A stretch of DNA of 49,100 nt, from positions 1 through 49,100 of the forward strand of contig JAKASX010000016.1 in assembly GCA_021818865.1 (NCBI GenBank), in the 5' to 3' direction. This stretch comes from Acidobacteriota bacterium. GTDB lineage: Bacteria > Acidobacteriota > Terriglobia > Acidiferrales > UBA7541. The position numbers were made by a program, and so were the translations under genes. How positions within the stretch are numbered: position 1 is the stretch's first letter; every line of letters starts with the position of its first letter. Below are positions 1-8,824 of this stretch, piece by piece. The notes under the pieces were generated by a model, which searched no databases, was not told the origin of the DNA, and saw only the letters and a program-made list of their open reading frames with translations.

Positions 1-36
1 CGCGCTCACCCACAGTTCCAGAAAGAAATCCATCAT
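1..36 (-). CDS. Start of a downstream gene, cut by the window edge
   Basis: Two consecutive ATG codons (36-34 and 33-31) begin a frame reading [12 protein letters not shown] to the window edge with no stop. The first ATG overlaps the TGA of the reductase gene that ends at 33, giving an ATGA overlap of the kind seen in translationally coupled operon genes. Only about 12 residues are visible, so no function can be given. It is probably the next gene of the reductase operon. Confidence 0.5.
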   Translation of the reverse strand, partial: MMDFFLELWVSA

Positions 37-1238
37 CGCGTGAGAACTCCCGCTTCCCGGGGCCACTCCCGGTAAGGATAACGGAACCCGTGTTGGCGGC
101 TGAACCCGAGCAGCGCGTGGCAATAGGCGGAAAATGGCTCCGGCGCTCGGCCCAGTTCCCGGACAACGCGGCTATTGTCGAACACCGTGTCCCAAATCAG
201 GTAGGGAAAAAACACTTTCAGCAGCGAAGCGCCGCGCCCCAGCGCGTTGCGCCCCATCCCGGCGGCGAAATTCACCGCGGCGCCGAACGGGCGGTCGAGC
301 GAAGGCAGGAAAACCGGCTCGCGGCGGCCGGAAGCCGTTGCGAGCGCCCGCGTAATCTGGCGATAGGTTTCCGAATCGCGGCCCGACGACAGATGATAAA
401 TCACGTGGTCGGCGCGGTCTTTCCGGTGCAGCGCGACGATCGCGTCGGCAACGTAATCGGCGGGAACGATGTCGATTTTGTCGCCGGGGCGAAACGGCAG
501 CACCGGCAGCGATGCGAGAAACGCGAACGCGCGAACCATGTCGAATTGCGTGGTTTCCGCGCGCCGGCTGTCGCCCAGCACGATGCTCGGCCGGAAGATC
601 GTCACCGGAACTTCGCCCATCAGCTCGCGCACCATGTGCTCGGAAAATTTTTTCGTACGGGCGTAGGGGTCGTAATCGGCGCGGCTCCAATCGATCGATT
701 CGTCTTCGGCGACCACTTCGTGCGAGCGATGGCCGGCCACGGCCACGGTGCTCACGTGGCTGAAGCGGCGCAGGCCGTGCAATTCGGCCGCGCGGCGCGC
801 CAGCTGAATCACCTCCAGCGTGCCTCGCAGGTTCACGTTGAGACAGCTTTTTTCCGAGCGGCGATTCAGCGTGGCGGCGACGTGGACGACGGAATCGGTC
901 GAGCTGACGAGCCGGCCGTACGCGGCGTCGTCGAGCCCGAAATGCGGCAAGGTCACGTCGCCGGGGAAAATTTCGACGCGCGAGCGCAGCCGTTCCTGAA
1001 ACGCGGCAAATTCGGGGAAATGCAGTTGCCAGGACTGCCACAGGCGCTCGGCGGCCTGGCGTTCCGCCCCGGCGCGGACCAGAACGTTCACGCGGTCGCC
1101 GGCGTCGAGCAGCCGAGCGGCCACATACGATCCAATGTATCCGGTCGAGCCGGTCAGAAACGTCGCCACAGGGTCACCGTCCACTCGCCGGGCCGGCTCC
1201 GGGCGGAGCGGCGGAAAGCGGTTCGTCCGCGCGTTCAT
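33..1238 (-). CDS. NAD(P)-dependent short-chain/thioester reductase-like protein (extended SDR)
   Basis: Extended short-chain dehydrogenase of about 400 residues. The Rossmann motif GSTGYIG lies at residues 30-36 and the catalytic Y-x3-K is Y192/K196 (YARTK). This resembles the thioester-reductase and fatty acyl reductase branch that turns acyl thioesters or aldehydes into more reduced products; the substrate cannot be read from sequence. The gene lies directly downstream of a fatty acyl reductase fusion and overlaps its 3' end by 65 bp if the ATG at 1238 is used. A GTG at 1184, nearer the Rossmann fold, would cut the overlap to 11 bp and is a credible alternative start; neither has a strong ribosome-binding site. 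The stop overlaps the next gene start (ATGA). The two reductases probably act in one lipid pathway. Confidence 0.8.
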   Translation of the reverse strand: MNARTNRFPPLRPEPARRVDGDPVATFLTGSTGYIGSYVAARLLDAGDRVNVLVRAGAERQAAERLWQSWQLHFPEFAAFQERLRSRVEIFPGDVTLPHFGLDDAAYGRLVSSTDSVVHVAATLNRRSEKSCLNVNLRGTLEVIQLARRAAELHGLRRFSHVSTVAVAGHRSHEVVAEDESIDWSRADYDPYARTKKFSEHMVRELMGEVPVTIFRPSIVLGDSRRAETTQFDMVRAFAFLASLPVLPFRPGDKIDIVPADYVADAIVALHRKDRADHVIYHLSSGRDSETYRQITRALATASGRREPVFLPSLDRPFGAAVNFAAGMGRNALGRGASLLKVFFPYLIWDTVFDNSRVVRELGRAPEPFSAYCHALLGFSRQHGFRYPYREWPREAGVLTR

Positions 1239-3597
1239 CGAGACCGGGCCAATGGAATTCCCGCGGCGTGAGTTCGAGCGGCCGGCCTTCGATGAGCGGA
1301 TAGCTCCAGCGGCGCAGCGCGGGCACGTGGATATTGATCCAGTAATCCCACCAGTCGATAACGAAAGGATCGTATCCGAAGACGGGTTTCTGGTCCTCCG
1401 GCAGCGCCTCGGAAAGCAGGCGGACGTTTTCCGCTTCGAAGACGTGCTGATTCAGCAGAATGAACGGCTCGAAGAGCGAAATCAGCGTTTCCACCCATTC
1501 GAGGTCGCGCTCGTGGCGGGCGAGCGGAGCGCGGCGGAAAATCGGCGCGGCCAAGCGATTGATGCGCTGGATGAACGCTTTTTGCGCGGGCACGGAAAGC
1601 CGCTCGTAGCGCTTTTTGGAGACGGGAATCGCGTCGAGCCGCAAGCGAATCTGCGAATCGAGATCGGCGCGCGAGCGCAGATGCTTGCGGTGCGCCAACC
1701 CGGTCAGCTCGATCGAGCGCCGCATGTCGCAAGGATTCGAAACCGACGTGGCCAGATGATAGACAGGCTCGTGGCAGCGTTCGAGCAGCGCCGCGCCAAT
1801 GAGCGTCATGCCGCGCACCACCAGGTCCACGGGAATCAGGTCGAGGCGCTTGCGCTCGTCGCTCGGAAACTGGCGGAAATAGGTGCCGAGCAGATAGCTG
1901 AGCGAAGCCGATGTGTTGATGCCCTCGTTCCAGCCGCGGAACGGCCGCTCGATCGAGGATTCGACGATCGCCGGCCGCACGATCGCCACGGGAAGATCCG
2001 CGGCGTAGCGGGCCAGCAGCGATTCGGCCAGGCTTTTCGTCAGCGTGTAGGTGTTCGGCCAGCCGAGTTCGGCCGCGCGGCGCATGCCTTCCTCGACCAT
2101 CCTCTGGCGAACCCAGCGCAGTCGGTTCTTGCGGATCTGGTTTTCGAGTGCTGTGCCCGTGAGTTCGCGCTCGGCGCCCGATTTCGCGAGCGCTTCCCGG
2201 CGCAACGTTTCGGTGATTTCGGGATCTTCCCCGCTCCGCTCGATTTCCACGGCGCGCCGCTCGAGCGATTCCCATTCGCGGTCGGGATCGAAATCGGCGA
2301 CGCCGGCGGGCGTGTAATTGGGCACAAGCGATTCTGGTACGCGGCCGTCGCGGCGCCCGACGACGTAAGAGGTGGAAAGGTGCAGCAGCGCCGCGTGATC
2401 CGAAGCGCGCAGAAAATCGGCCAGATTGCGCACCGCGCGGACGTTTGCCGCGAGCGCGTCGCGAAGGTCGGGATTGAAGCCGGTGTGGCCCGAACTGTTG
2501 ACCACCAGATCCACGGTGCGTTCGAGCCGCTCCAGAATTTCCGGAGCGAGGCCGAGTCCGGGCTCGCCGGCGTCGCCTTCCACCACTTCGATGCGCTCGG
2601 CCAGGAAATTCGCCAGATTCTCGCCATGCCGCTCGGCGAGCGGCTCGAACACCGGCGACTCCGCCACCAAGCGCTCGAACCGCCGAAGCGCGATCGAGGA
2701 ACGCTTGCGGCGCAAAAGCACCGTAATGCGGCCGACCGACGGCAGCTCGCTGAGCAGGTCCGCCAGCCAGACCTTGCCGATGAAACCGGTGGCTCCGATC
2801 AGCAGAACGTGCTTGCCTTCGAAGGCGCGGCGAACGTCGAGCCGAGCCGGCGCGCGGCGGCAACTGAAGCACACCAGCGGACGCTCGAAGCGAGGCCGTT
2901 CGCGCACGGCGGGCCGCGAGGCCTGACGCAGAAGCTCAGTCCGTGAGGCGTAATCCAGGTCGCGCGCCAGGCGCTCGAACGGCACACGGCCGTCGGGATG
3001 TTCGCCCAGAATCAGCGCCAGCGCTCCGCGCGGCCGGATGACGGGATCGAGCAGGCGCCCGGTGGCTTGGCCATCGCGAAATTCCAGCCGATTGCCAATG
3101 ATTTCGCCGACGCCCAGATGGCGCGCCATCGGCACGAGCACATGGTCGAGCGTCTGACTGACCAGCACGACGCGCGCGCCCGAATCGAGCGTGGCCCGCA
3201 ACAATTCGAGCGATTCGGGTCGCAGACGCGGCTTCAGCACGTATTCGAAAAATTCCTCGCCGAGCAGGTCGAGGCGGTCGCGCGAGACGCCGCGCAGAAC
3301 GGTGTGGAGCGCGCGCGTGGCGAACCCACGATGCGCGGCGTAGAAGAACGGCCGAACCAGCGCCGAAACGGAGATCAAGCCGCGACGCGTCCAGCGCTCG
3401 GTGAACGTCTGCGCGTTCCAGGTGAAATAGCCCAGCGCGCGCACCGGGCTCAGATCGAGCAGGCTGCCCTCGACGCGCCAATACACCACATCGCCCGTGG
3501 GCGTGCTGTCTGCGACTGGACCTCGATCCGGCATGGTCATTTCTGCCAAATTGGCGGAATCGGGGCTCAAGTGACTGTTGATTCTATGCGGGGACAT
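1174..3597 (-). CDS. HAD-like / fatty acyl-CoA reductase fusion protein
   Basis: 807-residue two-domain protein. Residues about 35-235 look like a SerB-type HAD phosphatase fold, but the nucleophile motif is degenerate: RVEGSLL at 41-47 stands where DxDGT would be, so phosphatase activity is unlikely. Residues about 262-700 form a male-sterility-type (NAD_binding_4) reductase, with GATGFIG at 268-274 and the catalytic pair Y517/K521 in YTLTK. A helical stretch at about 425-505 separates the second half of the reductase fold from its active-site tyrosine. The family reduces fatty acyl-CoA or acyl-ACP to aldehyde or alcohol, for wax esters or ether lipids. The C-terminal 100 residues resemble the FAR C-terminal domain. 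The start is uncertain: two further ATG codons follow at residues 20 and 22. It forms an apparent operon with the reductase downstream. Confidence 0.8.
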   Translation of the reverse strand: MSPHRINSHLSPDSANLAEMTMPDRGPVADSTPTGDVVYWRVEGSLLDLSPVRALGYFTWNAQTFTERWTRRGLISVSALVRPFFYAAHRGFATRALHTVLRGVSRDRLDLLGEEFFEYVLKPRLRPESLELLRATLDSGARVVLVSQTLDHVLVPMARHLGVGEIIGNRLEFRDGQATGRLLDPVIRPRGALALILGEHPDGRVPFERLARDLDYASRTELLRQASRPAVRERPRFERPLVCFSCRRAPARLDVRRAFEGKHVLLIGATGFIGKVWLADLLSELPSVGRITVLLRRKRSSIALRRFERLVAESPVFEPLAERHGENLANFLAERIEVVEGDAGEPGLGLAPEILERLERTVDLVVNSSGHTGFNPDLRDALAANVRAVRNLADFLRASDHAALLHLSTSYVVGRRDGRVPESLVPNYTPAGVADFDPDREWESLERRAVEIERSGEDPEITETLRREALAKSGAERELTGTALENQIRKNRLRWVRQRMVEEGMRRAAELGWPNTYTLTKSLAESLLARYAADLPVAIVRPAIVESSIERPFRGWNEGINTSASLSYLLGTYFRQFPSDERKRLDLIPVDLVVRGMTLIGAALLERCHEPVYHLATSVSNPCDMRRSIELTGLAHRKHLRSRADLDSQIRLRLDAIPVSKKRYERLSVPAQKAFIQRINRLAAPIFRRAPLARHERDLEWVETLISLFEPFILLNQHVFEAENVRLLSEALPEDQKPVFGYDPFVIDWWDYWINIHVPALRRWSYPLIEGRPLELTPREFHWPGLDERADEPLSAAPPGAGPASGR

Positions 3598-3690
3598 GCC
3601 TCAAGGCAAGATTTTACGCGGCCGCGGCCCGGCACCGTCGAGCCTCACTCCCCACGCGCGCCGAAGCGGGGCCACACGCCGTCTTCGACC

Positions 3691-3960
3691 TCAGAGGAGC
3701 ACCACGCTCTGGCCGGAAATTTCGAAACGCTTCCGGCAGCGGATATTCCGGCAGGCGACCAGGTCGTCCACGCGAACCATGTAGGTGCGCGCCTTCGCGA
3801 AACGCTTCTTATCCTCTTCACTCGCGCCGCGCGGCACGCTCGCCTTTTTCGACCGCACTTTCCAGCGGATCGGATAGGAACCTTCCTGGCGGCAAAAGGG
3901 GCAGACGAGCGGAATCTGCTTGGTTTCCTCGCTCTCGTCGTAGAAAAAGCGGTCGTCCAC
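3691..3960 (-). CDS. Small zinc-ribbon protein, function unknown
   Basis: 89-residue soluble protein starting with GTG behind a very strong ribosome-binding site (AAGGAGGAACT). Two cysteine pairs are visible: C-x2-C in VCPFCRQ near residue 20 and C-x4-C in ACRNIRC near residue 70. They are separated by a lysine/arginine-rich stretch and probably bind one zinc as a zinc ribbon. It begins 17 bp after the stop of the polysaccharide deacetylase, so the two are likely co-transcribed. No family name or function can be supported. The short spacing and strong SD argue that it is real. Confidence 0.7.
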   Translation of the reverse strand: MDDRFFYDESEETKQIPLVCPFCRQEGSYPIRWKVRSKKASVPRGASEEDKKRFAKARTYMVRVDDLVACRNIRCRKRFEISGQSVVLL

Positions 3961-3977
3961 AGTTCCTCCTTGGCGGC

Positions 3978-4715
3978 TCAGTTCGCCGCGGCCGGGAGCG
4001 GCGGCCGCGCAAGATCGTCAATCGTTGGAAACTCAAATCCGTCATCGGCCCAGCGAGGCAACCAATGTTCGAGCGACCGCAGCACGTGGCTGCGGTCGGA
4101 ATTCTGGATGCGGTGATCGCCATCGTGCATCAGCAGCATTTCCCCGCCTCGCACGCGCGCCATCCTGCCGATCATTCGCTCGGGCGGTTGCGGCTTCCAA
4201 TCGAACATCGCGCGCGTCCACAGCGCCATGCCCGCCCACCCGCCGCGGCGCAAAACGCGCGCCAGTTGCGGGCCGCGAAAACCGTACGGCGGACGCATCC
4301 AGCGCGGCGCCATTTTCGTTGCGGCGGAAATCGCGTCCTGGCAACGGGCGAGCTGCTCCTCGATTCGCGCCGGAGAAAGCCAGATCAGGTTCGGATGCGT
4401 ATCGGTATGATTGCCGATGGCGTGGCCGCGCGCGGCCACTTCGCGCACCAGATCGGGAGACGATCGCGCGTGGCGGCCGATCATGAAAAACGTGGCGCGC
4501 GCCCGATACCGATCCAGCAAGTCGAGCAGAGCGGGCGTGACGGCGGGATTCGGCCCGTCGTCGAACGTGAGCGCAATCGCGCGCGGCGAACCGGCGCGGC
4601 GCACGGCGCGGCCGAAAAGGTCGGAACTCGGGCTGACAGCGGCCCACGTGCATACGCCCGCGCCGCCAAGGACGAGCCCTCCTGTCGTCAGCGAAATCGC
4701 CGTCTGGCCGCTCAT
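3978..4715 (-). CDS. Polysaccharide deacetylase (NodB-homology domain)
   Basis: 245-residue carbohydrate esterase family 4 protein. Metal and catalytic motifs are all present: TFDDGPN with D52/D53, the zinc pair H103/H107 in HTDTH, RPPYG at 141-145, and the late motif LLMHDGDH with H197. A hydrophobic segment at residues 8-27 is a signal peptide or membrane anchor, so it acts outside the cytoplasmic membrane. Members remove N-acetyl groups from chitin-like polymers, peptidoglycan or exopolysaccharide; the substrate is not visible here. It is the first gene of a minus-strand run that includes the zinc-ribbon protein and the acyl reductases, which suggests an envelope or glycolipid role (inference). 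Confidence 0.88.
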   Translation of the reverse strand: MSGQTAISLTTGGLVLGGAGVCTWAAVSPSSDLFGRAVRRAGSPRAIALTFDDGPNPAVTPALLDLLDRYRARATFFMIGRHARSSPDLVREVAARGHAIGNHTDTHPNLIWLSPARIEEQLARCQDAISAATKMAPRWMRPPYGFRGPQLARVLRRGGWAGMALWTRAMFDWKPQPPERMIGRMARVRGGEMLLMHDGDHRIQNSDRSHVLRSLEHWLPRWADDGFEFPTIDDLARPPLPAAAN

Positions 4716-4941
4716 GGCGGTTATTCTCTCATGGCAGGATGGGAACTGTCAGTCGCAGCTGGCTTGGGGCACAGGAAAAGCGTGGCGCAGGCGTCCCTGC
4801 TGCTGCCGTCATTGCGCCGGCGCGCCTTCCCGGTTGGCGCATGAAAACGAGCCGGATAGTGTAGGATAACCGTGGACAAAACGGCCGGAAATGGCGCACG
4901 CAAGCGCCAAAATCACTCGCCATCGGGCCGGGGAGATCCGA
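4716..4941. other. Divergent intergenic region
   Basis: 226 bp between the divergent deacetylase and S9 peptidase genes. It must hold both promoters. A possible plus-strand promoter is TTGGCG with a TAGTGT-like -10 after 17 bp near 4834-4862, but the match is weak. No structured RNA is recognised. Confidence 0.3.
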
Positions 4942-6993
4942 ATGAAACTGGGAAACAAGACGGGAATCGGCGCCGAGCTGGCGCTTGTGGGTCTGCTGAG
5001 CATGGGTGCGGCAACCGCAGCGGCCGCCCCGCGGCCCCCAGCCGCGCGTCCAGTGGCGGATAGTCCGGCGGTCGAGCAGGCCATCCACGACATGTTTTCC
5101 GTGCACGAATTTTCGCAAGTGGCGATTTCTCCCGGCGGCAGGCGGGTGGCGTGGGTCGAGTCGCTAAACAAGAAAAGTGGCGCGCCATCGCCGAATTCCG
5201 CTATCTACGTGGAAAACTGGGAAACGCGCGGCAAGCCGGTGCGCGTGACGGCGGCTCGCAATGGTGCGGTTGCTTCCGAAAATAGCATCGCCTGGTCGCC
5301 CGATGGCAAGCAGATCGTGTTTCTTTCCGACGCCGGCCATTCCGGACAGAAGCAGCTTTACGTCGCCACGCCCGGCGAACCCGCGCGGCAACTGACGCAT
5401 CTTACCGGCGCACTCTCCGACCCCTCCTGGTCGCCCAGCGGCCGCACGATCGCCCTGCTTTATATCGCCAACGCGCCGGGAGCGATGGGACCGCTCGCCG
5501 CCGAGCAAGAACGCACCGGCGTGATTGGCTCGAAAATTTACGAACAGCGGGTTGCGCTCGTCGATGTCTCAACCGGGCGCGTGAGCGAGATTTCCCCCGC
5601 CAATCTTTACGTTTATGAATACGGCTGGGCGCCGGATGGCAAACAGCTGGTTGGCACGGCGGCGCACGGGCGCGGCGACGACAATTGGTGGATCGCGCGG
5701 CTCTACGTTTTCAATCGTGCAACCGGAGTTGCGCGCGTCATTTATCGCCCCCCGGCTTCGCTTCAGATGGGCCATCCTACATGGTCGCCCGATGGGCGCA
5801 CGATCGCGTTCATCGGCGGAATCATGAGCGACGAAATCGCCGTCGGCGGCGACGTCTACACGGTTCCCGCGTCGGGAGGCGAAGCTCGCGACGCCTCGCC
5901 GGGAATGAAAGCCACGGCCAATTCCATCGTTTGGGCGCCTGATTCGCGCTCGCTCACCTTTGGCGAAATCGTGGACGGTGAAACCGGCATCGCTTCGCTC
6001 GATCTCGCTTCCAGCGCGATTCGCACACTGTGGCGCGGCCCCGAGCACATCAGCGCGAATTTCTTCGGCGTCGGCCTTTCGCTTTCGCGCAACGGCGCGG
6101 ATTCGGCGATCGTGCGGCAGTCGTTCAGCGAGGCGCCGGAAGTCTGGGCAGGGCCGGTGGGCCATTGGCGCCAGGTGACTTTCCGTAATCGCTCGCTGCG
6201 CCCGGCGTGGGGCGAGGCGAAAAGCCTGCATTGGACGACAGGCATCGGTACCGTGCAAGGATGGCTGGTCTATCCGCGCGATTACAATCCGTCCAAACGC
6301 TATCCGATGGTCGTTTCCGTTCATGGCGGACCGGCGTGGGCGAATCTGCCGGGTTGGCCCGGCCGCGGCAGCTACCAGATGGCACTGCCCGCTGCCGGCT
6401 ATTTTCTGCTCCTGCCGAATCCGCGCGGCAGCTACGGCGAAGGCGAAGCGTTTACGCGCGCGAACGTGAAGGATTTCGGCTACGGCGATTTTCGCGACAT
6501 TATGGCGGGCGTCGACGCCGCGCTAAAGGCCCTGCCGGTCGATCCGAGCGAACTCGGCATCACCGGCTGGAGCTACGGCGGCTACATGACGATGTGGGCG
6601 GTGACGCAGACAGACCGCTTCCACGCGGCGATGGCCGGCGCGGGCCTTTCCGATTGGCTCAGCTATTACGGCGAAAATCAGATCGACCGGTGGATGATTC
6701 CCTATTTCGGCGCGTCCGTTTACGACGATCCCGGCGTTTACGCGAAAAGCGCGCCCATCGACTTCGTCAAGAACGTGAAAACGCCGACGCTGATGCAAGT
6801 GGGCCACGACGACGGCGAATGTCCCGCTCCGCAATCCTATGAATTCTGGCACGCGCTGCGGACGCTCGGCGTGCCGACCGAACTCGTGGTGTACGCGGAC
6901 GAAGGCCACGGATTCGTCAAGCCGGCCGACAACCGCGAAGTGGCGCTTCGCACGCTCGCCTGGTTCAACAAGTACCTGCTCTCGGCTCGGTGA
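4942..6993 (+). CDS. Exported S9 family prolyl oligopeptidase / dipeptidyl peptidase-like
   Basis: 683-residue serine peptidase of the prolyl oligopeptidase family. The N-terminal part is a propeller of WD40-like PD40 repeats (AWSPDGK, SPSGRTIA, GWAPDGK, TWSPDGR, VWAPDSR). The C-terminal alpha/beta hydrolase carries the triad: Ser544 in GWSYGGY, Asp near 623-624 in GHDDGECP, and His656 in DEGHGF. I place the start at the ATG at 4942 because GGGGAG lies just upstream and the first 30 residues then form a clean signal peptide ending in an alanine run; a longer frame begins at 4891. The protein is probably periplasmic or secreted and releases dipeptides or cleaves after proline or small residues. 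It is monocistronic as far as can be seen. Confidence 0.9.
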   Translation: MKLGNKTGIGAELALVGLLSMGAATAAAAPRPPAARPVADSPAVEQAIHDMFSVHEFSQVAISPGGRRVAWVESLNKKSGAPSPNSAIYVENWETRGKPVRVTAARNGAVASENSIAWSPDGKQIVFLSDAGHSGQKQLYVATPGEPARQLTHLTGALSDPSWSPSGRTIALLYIANAPGAMGPLAAEQERTGVIGSKIYEQRVALVDVSTGRVSEISPANLYVYEYGWAPDGKQLVGTAAHGRGDDNWWIARLYVFNRATGVARVIYRPPASLQMGHPTWSPDGRTIAFIGGIMSDEIAVGGDVYTVPASGGEARDASPGMKATANSIVWAPDSRSLTFGEIVDGETGIASLDLASSAIRTLWRGPEHISANFFGVGLSLSRNGADSAIVRQSFSEAPEVWAGPVGHWRQVTFRNRSLRPAWGEAKSLHWTTGIGTVQGWLVYPRDYNPSKRYPMVVSVHGGPAWANLPGWPGRGSYQMALPAAGYFLLLPNPRGSYGEGEAFTRANVKDFGYGDFRDIMAGVDAALKALPVDPSELGITGWSYGGYMTMWAVTQTDRFHAAMAGAGLSDWLSYYGENQIDRWMIPYFGASVYDDPGVYAKSAPIDFVKNVKTPTLMQVGHDDGECPAPQSYEFWHALRTLGVPTELVVYADEGHGFVKPADNREVALRTLAWFNKYLLSAR

Positions 6994-7069
6994 ATCGAGG
7001 ACCAGGAAACAGCGAAAGACCGGCCTGGGGCCCGCCCCCCCGGGACCCCTCGAGAGCGCCAAAAATGTG

Positions 7070-7103
7070 TTGCCCCCCCCCCCCCCGCGAAGAGGGGTAG
7101 AAT
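7070..7103 (+). promoter_or_regulatory. Putative homopolymer-spaced promoter of the exported module
   Basis: A -35-like TTGCCC (7070-7075) and a -10-like TAGAAT (7098-7103) are separated by 22 bp, too long for a standard sigma-70 promoter. Loss of about 5 C would bring the spacing to 17 bp. The start codon is 30 bp downstream of the -10. Both boxes are imperfect, so this is a hypothesis. Confidence 0.35.
7073..7086 (+). repeat. Poly-C tract (14 C) upstream of the Cys-rich/propeller module
   Basis: An uninterrupted run of 14 C follows TTG at 7070-7072 and ends 11 bp before a TAGAAT -10-like box. It therefore occupies the -35/-10 spacer of the putative promoter. Runs this long are prone to slipped-strand length change and also to sequencing error. 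Confidence 0.85.
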
Positions 7104-7132
7104 CGCGCCAAGACTCCATCAGGAGGACGCAC

Positions 7133-7519
7133 ATGGTAAGAGTCGTGTCCGCGCTTGCACTTCTCGGCCTGTTCGTTTTATCCGCTCCCAAAACTGCCTA
7201 CGCACAGGACAACTGCGGCCGTCTGTTCCCCAACCAAATCGGGATATGCACCAACCCCGAGTGCGGTCAATGCACGGTCATGGTGAACTCCTGCGCGCTC
7301 GGCTTCTCGCGCGTTCGCACCTACGTCTTTCCCGGCGTCCAGTGCCCGTGCAACATCAACGAATACGTCGGCACCGCCGAAAAGGCGGGTACCTGCAGCC
7401 AGTTGGCGAGGCCGAGCGTGAGGGTGGCGATTGATCCGGTCGCGGCCCCCCCGCGCTCGTTCTTCATCTACCTGCCCAACTGCGCGGCTGACTTCAGCGT
7501 CGAGGAGGTGCTCGCGTGA
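7133..7519 (+). CDS. Small exported cysteine-rich protein (module copy A, first gene)
   Basis: 128 residues, with a textbook signal peptide ending in AYA before QDNCG. The mature part has about nine cysteines clustered in its first 75 residues (including CTNPECGQC and CPCN) plus one near the C-terminus, as expected of a disulfide-bonded exported protein. The start at 7133 follows AGGAGG at a good distance. Its TGA overlaps the GTG of the next gene (GTGA), so the two are translationally coupled. A protein of the same size and plan, with mature start QCCG, precedes the related propeller gene at 42348-42731. No known family is recognised. Confidence 0.75.
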   Translation: MVRVVSALALLGLFVLSAPKTAYAQDNCGRLFPNQIGICTNPECGQCTVMVNSCALGFSRVRTYVFPGVQCPCNINEYVGTAEKAGTCSQLARPSVRVAIDPVAAPPRSFFIYLPNCAADFSVEEVLA

Positions 7520-8661
7520 GATTCGCCAGGGGCCTTCGGCGCTCTGCGACGCTTGCCGCAGCGGGCGGCCTCTTGCTCGCGTTATGCGCCAACAGATCCG
7601 CAAGGGGCCAAACCAAGCTGGCGCCCGCACCGCCGCCTTCCGTCCCCGAATATAGGCTGAGCGTGGGGAGGGGGACTCCGCTTAATTCGGCAGCAATACC
7701 CAACTTCGGCGCCGTCAAGTGCGACAGCCGAGGCAATGTTTACCTCCGGCTGCTTCTGCAGAACTTCGTCAGCTTTTATACTCCAGTGACCGAATTCTCC
7801 CGTGATGGCTCCCGACGGGCGGCGTTTTCGCTCTCCGCCGCGCCGAGATGGGTGCCGGGCGATATCATGGACTACGCCATCGGACCCAACGGCCGCGTCT
7901 ACCTGCTCGTCGATCACCTCAACAAGCAACGAAAGACGGAAGACGGAATTCTGGTCTTCGGCCAGGATGGCGACCTTCGCTCGACCATCCGCCTCCAGCT
8001 TGGCACGCCGGACGTTGACAGGATCGGCGTGTTCTCGACGGGAGACTTCCTCGTGCTCGCCACGAAACGCGCAAAGCAGGCCCAGCCGCTCATTCCCGGA
8101 ACGCCTGTCCATGGCAAAATCACGGCGGAGCACAGGGCGCCGGTCAATCCCGTCGCGTACCTTGTCGGCCACGATGGCCGGCTGCTCAAAACGATCTTGC
8201 CGCCAGAAGGGCTGGTCCTCACGCGCGACCATCACGCCGGCCCGCCGCTCGAAATCAGTGCAACGTCCGGCGATACCGCGCAACTCGTGATGAGCGAGTA
8301 CGGTCATACGGCGTATTTGATGTTCGAGAAAGGGGTGCCTGTCGTCTATGCCATCTCGTCGTCGGGCGACGTGCTCCGGAGCTTCCCGATTGAACTTCCG
8401 TCCGGGGGGTTCACGCCGATTATGATGACGTGGGCGAATGGCCTCGGCCTACTGCTCGAGAGTGCTCATGTTGTTAACCATGGATTCCCGGCTTCGCAGG
8501 TGCGTTTCTCTGTGATAAATCCGCAAACGGGCGAGCGGCTAGACGACTATCGAGTCGGTCCGCGTCTCGGCACGGACCTGGCGTGTTTCTCGCGCCAGCA
8601 CATCACCTTCCTCACCTCCCCGAAGGGCAAGCTGACGCTGACTGACGCTACGATTCACTGA
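7516..8661 (+). CDS. Exported beta-propeller-like protein (module copy A, second gene)
   Basis: 381 residues with an N-terminal signal-like segment followed by a low-complexity alanine/proline linker. The remainder consists of repeated short beta motifs typical of 6-bladed propellers: KCDSRGNVYLR, FSRDGS, IGPNGRVYLL, FGQDGDLRSTI, FSTGDFLVLA, GHDGRLLKTI, INPQTGERLDDY. No catalytic residues can be assigned. Translation starts at a GTG overlapping the stop of the Cys-rich gene. It matches in plan and motifs the 410-residue protein at 41100-42332, although the two are strongly diverged. A role in binding or scaffolding outside the cell together with the Cys-rich partner is inference. Confidence 0.7.
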   Translation: MRFARGLRRSATLAAAGGLLLALCANRSARGQTKLAPAPPPSVPEYRLSVGRGTPLNSAAIPNFGAVKCDSRGNVYLRLLLQNFVSFYTPVTEFSRDGSRRAAFSLSAAPRWVPGDIMDYAIGPNGRVYLLVDHLNKQRKTEDGILVFGQDGDLRSTIRLQLGTPDVDRIGVFSTGDFLVLATKRAKQAQPLIPGTPVHGKITAEHRAPVNPVAYLVGHDGRLLKTILPPEGLVLTRDHHAGPPLEISATSGDTAQLVMSEYGHTAYLMFEKGVPVVYAISSSGDVLRSFPIELPSGGFTPIMMTWANGLGLLLESAHVVNHGFPASQVRFSVINPQTGERLDDYRVGPRLGTDLACFSRQHITFLTSPKGKLTLTDATIH

Positions 8662-8737
8662 GCGGCCTGGCGAACCGAGACCGGCAGCCGGCGCATCCCG
8701 CACGCCCTCGCCACGCCAGAGGGAAGCTTCTGGTCCA

Positions 8738-8754
8738 GGATTCGGCTCGAATCC
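8738..8754. terminator. Perfect hairpin after the propeller gene
   Basis: GGATTCG, a 3-nt loop and CGAATCC form a perfect 7-bp stem about 75 bp after the propeller stop. No T-run follows, so it is at best a weak or factor-assisted terminator, or an RNA 3'-end stabiliser. Confidence 0.35.
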
Positions 8755-8824
8755 TCGGATCGAGGTACCCGTTTGCACCCTGGGCGCATCCAATCGGGAA
8801 GTATCGTTCGAGGGTGAGCCCGTC

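Noticed and set aside
1135-2946. A 603-residue plus-strand open frame opposite the acyl reductase fusion
   Set aside because: Antisense shadow in GC-rich DNA; the minus strand has clear Rossmann and active-site motifs, while this frame has none and is rich in Arg and Gln.
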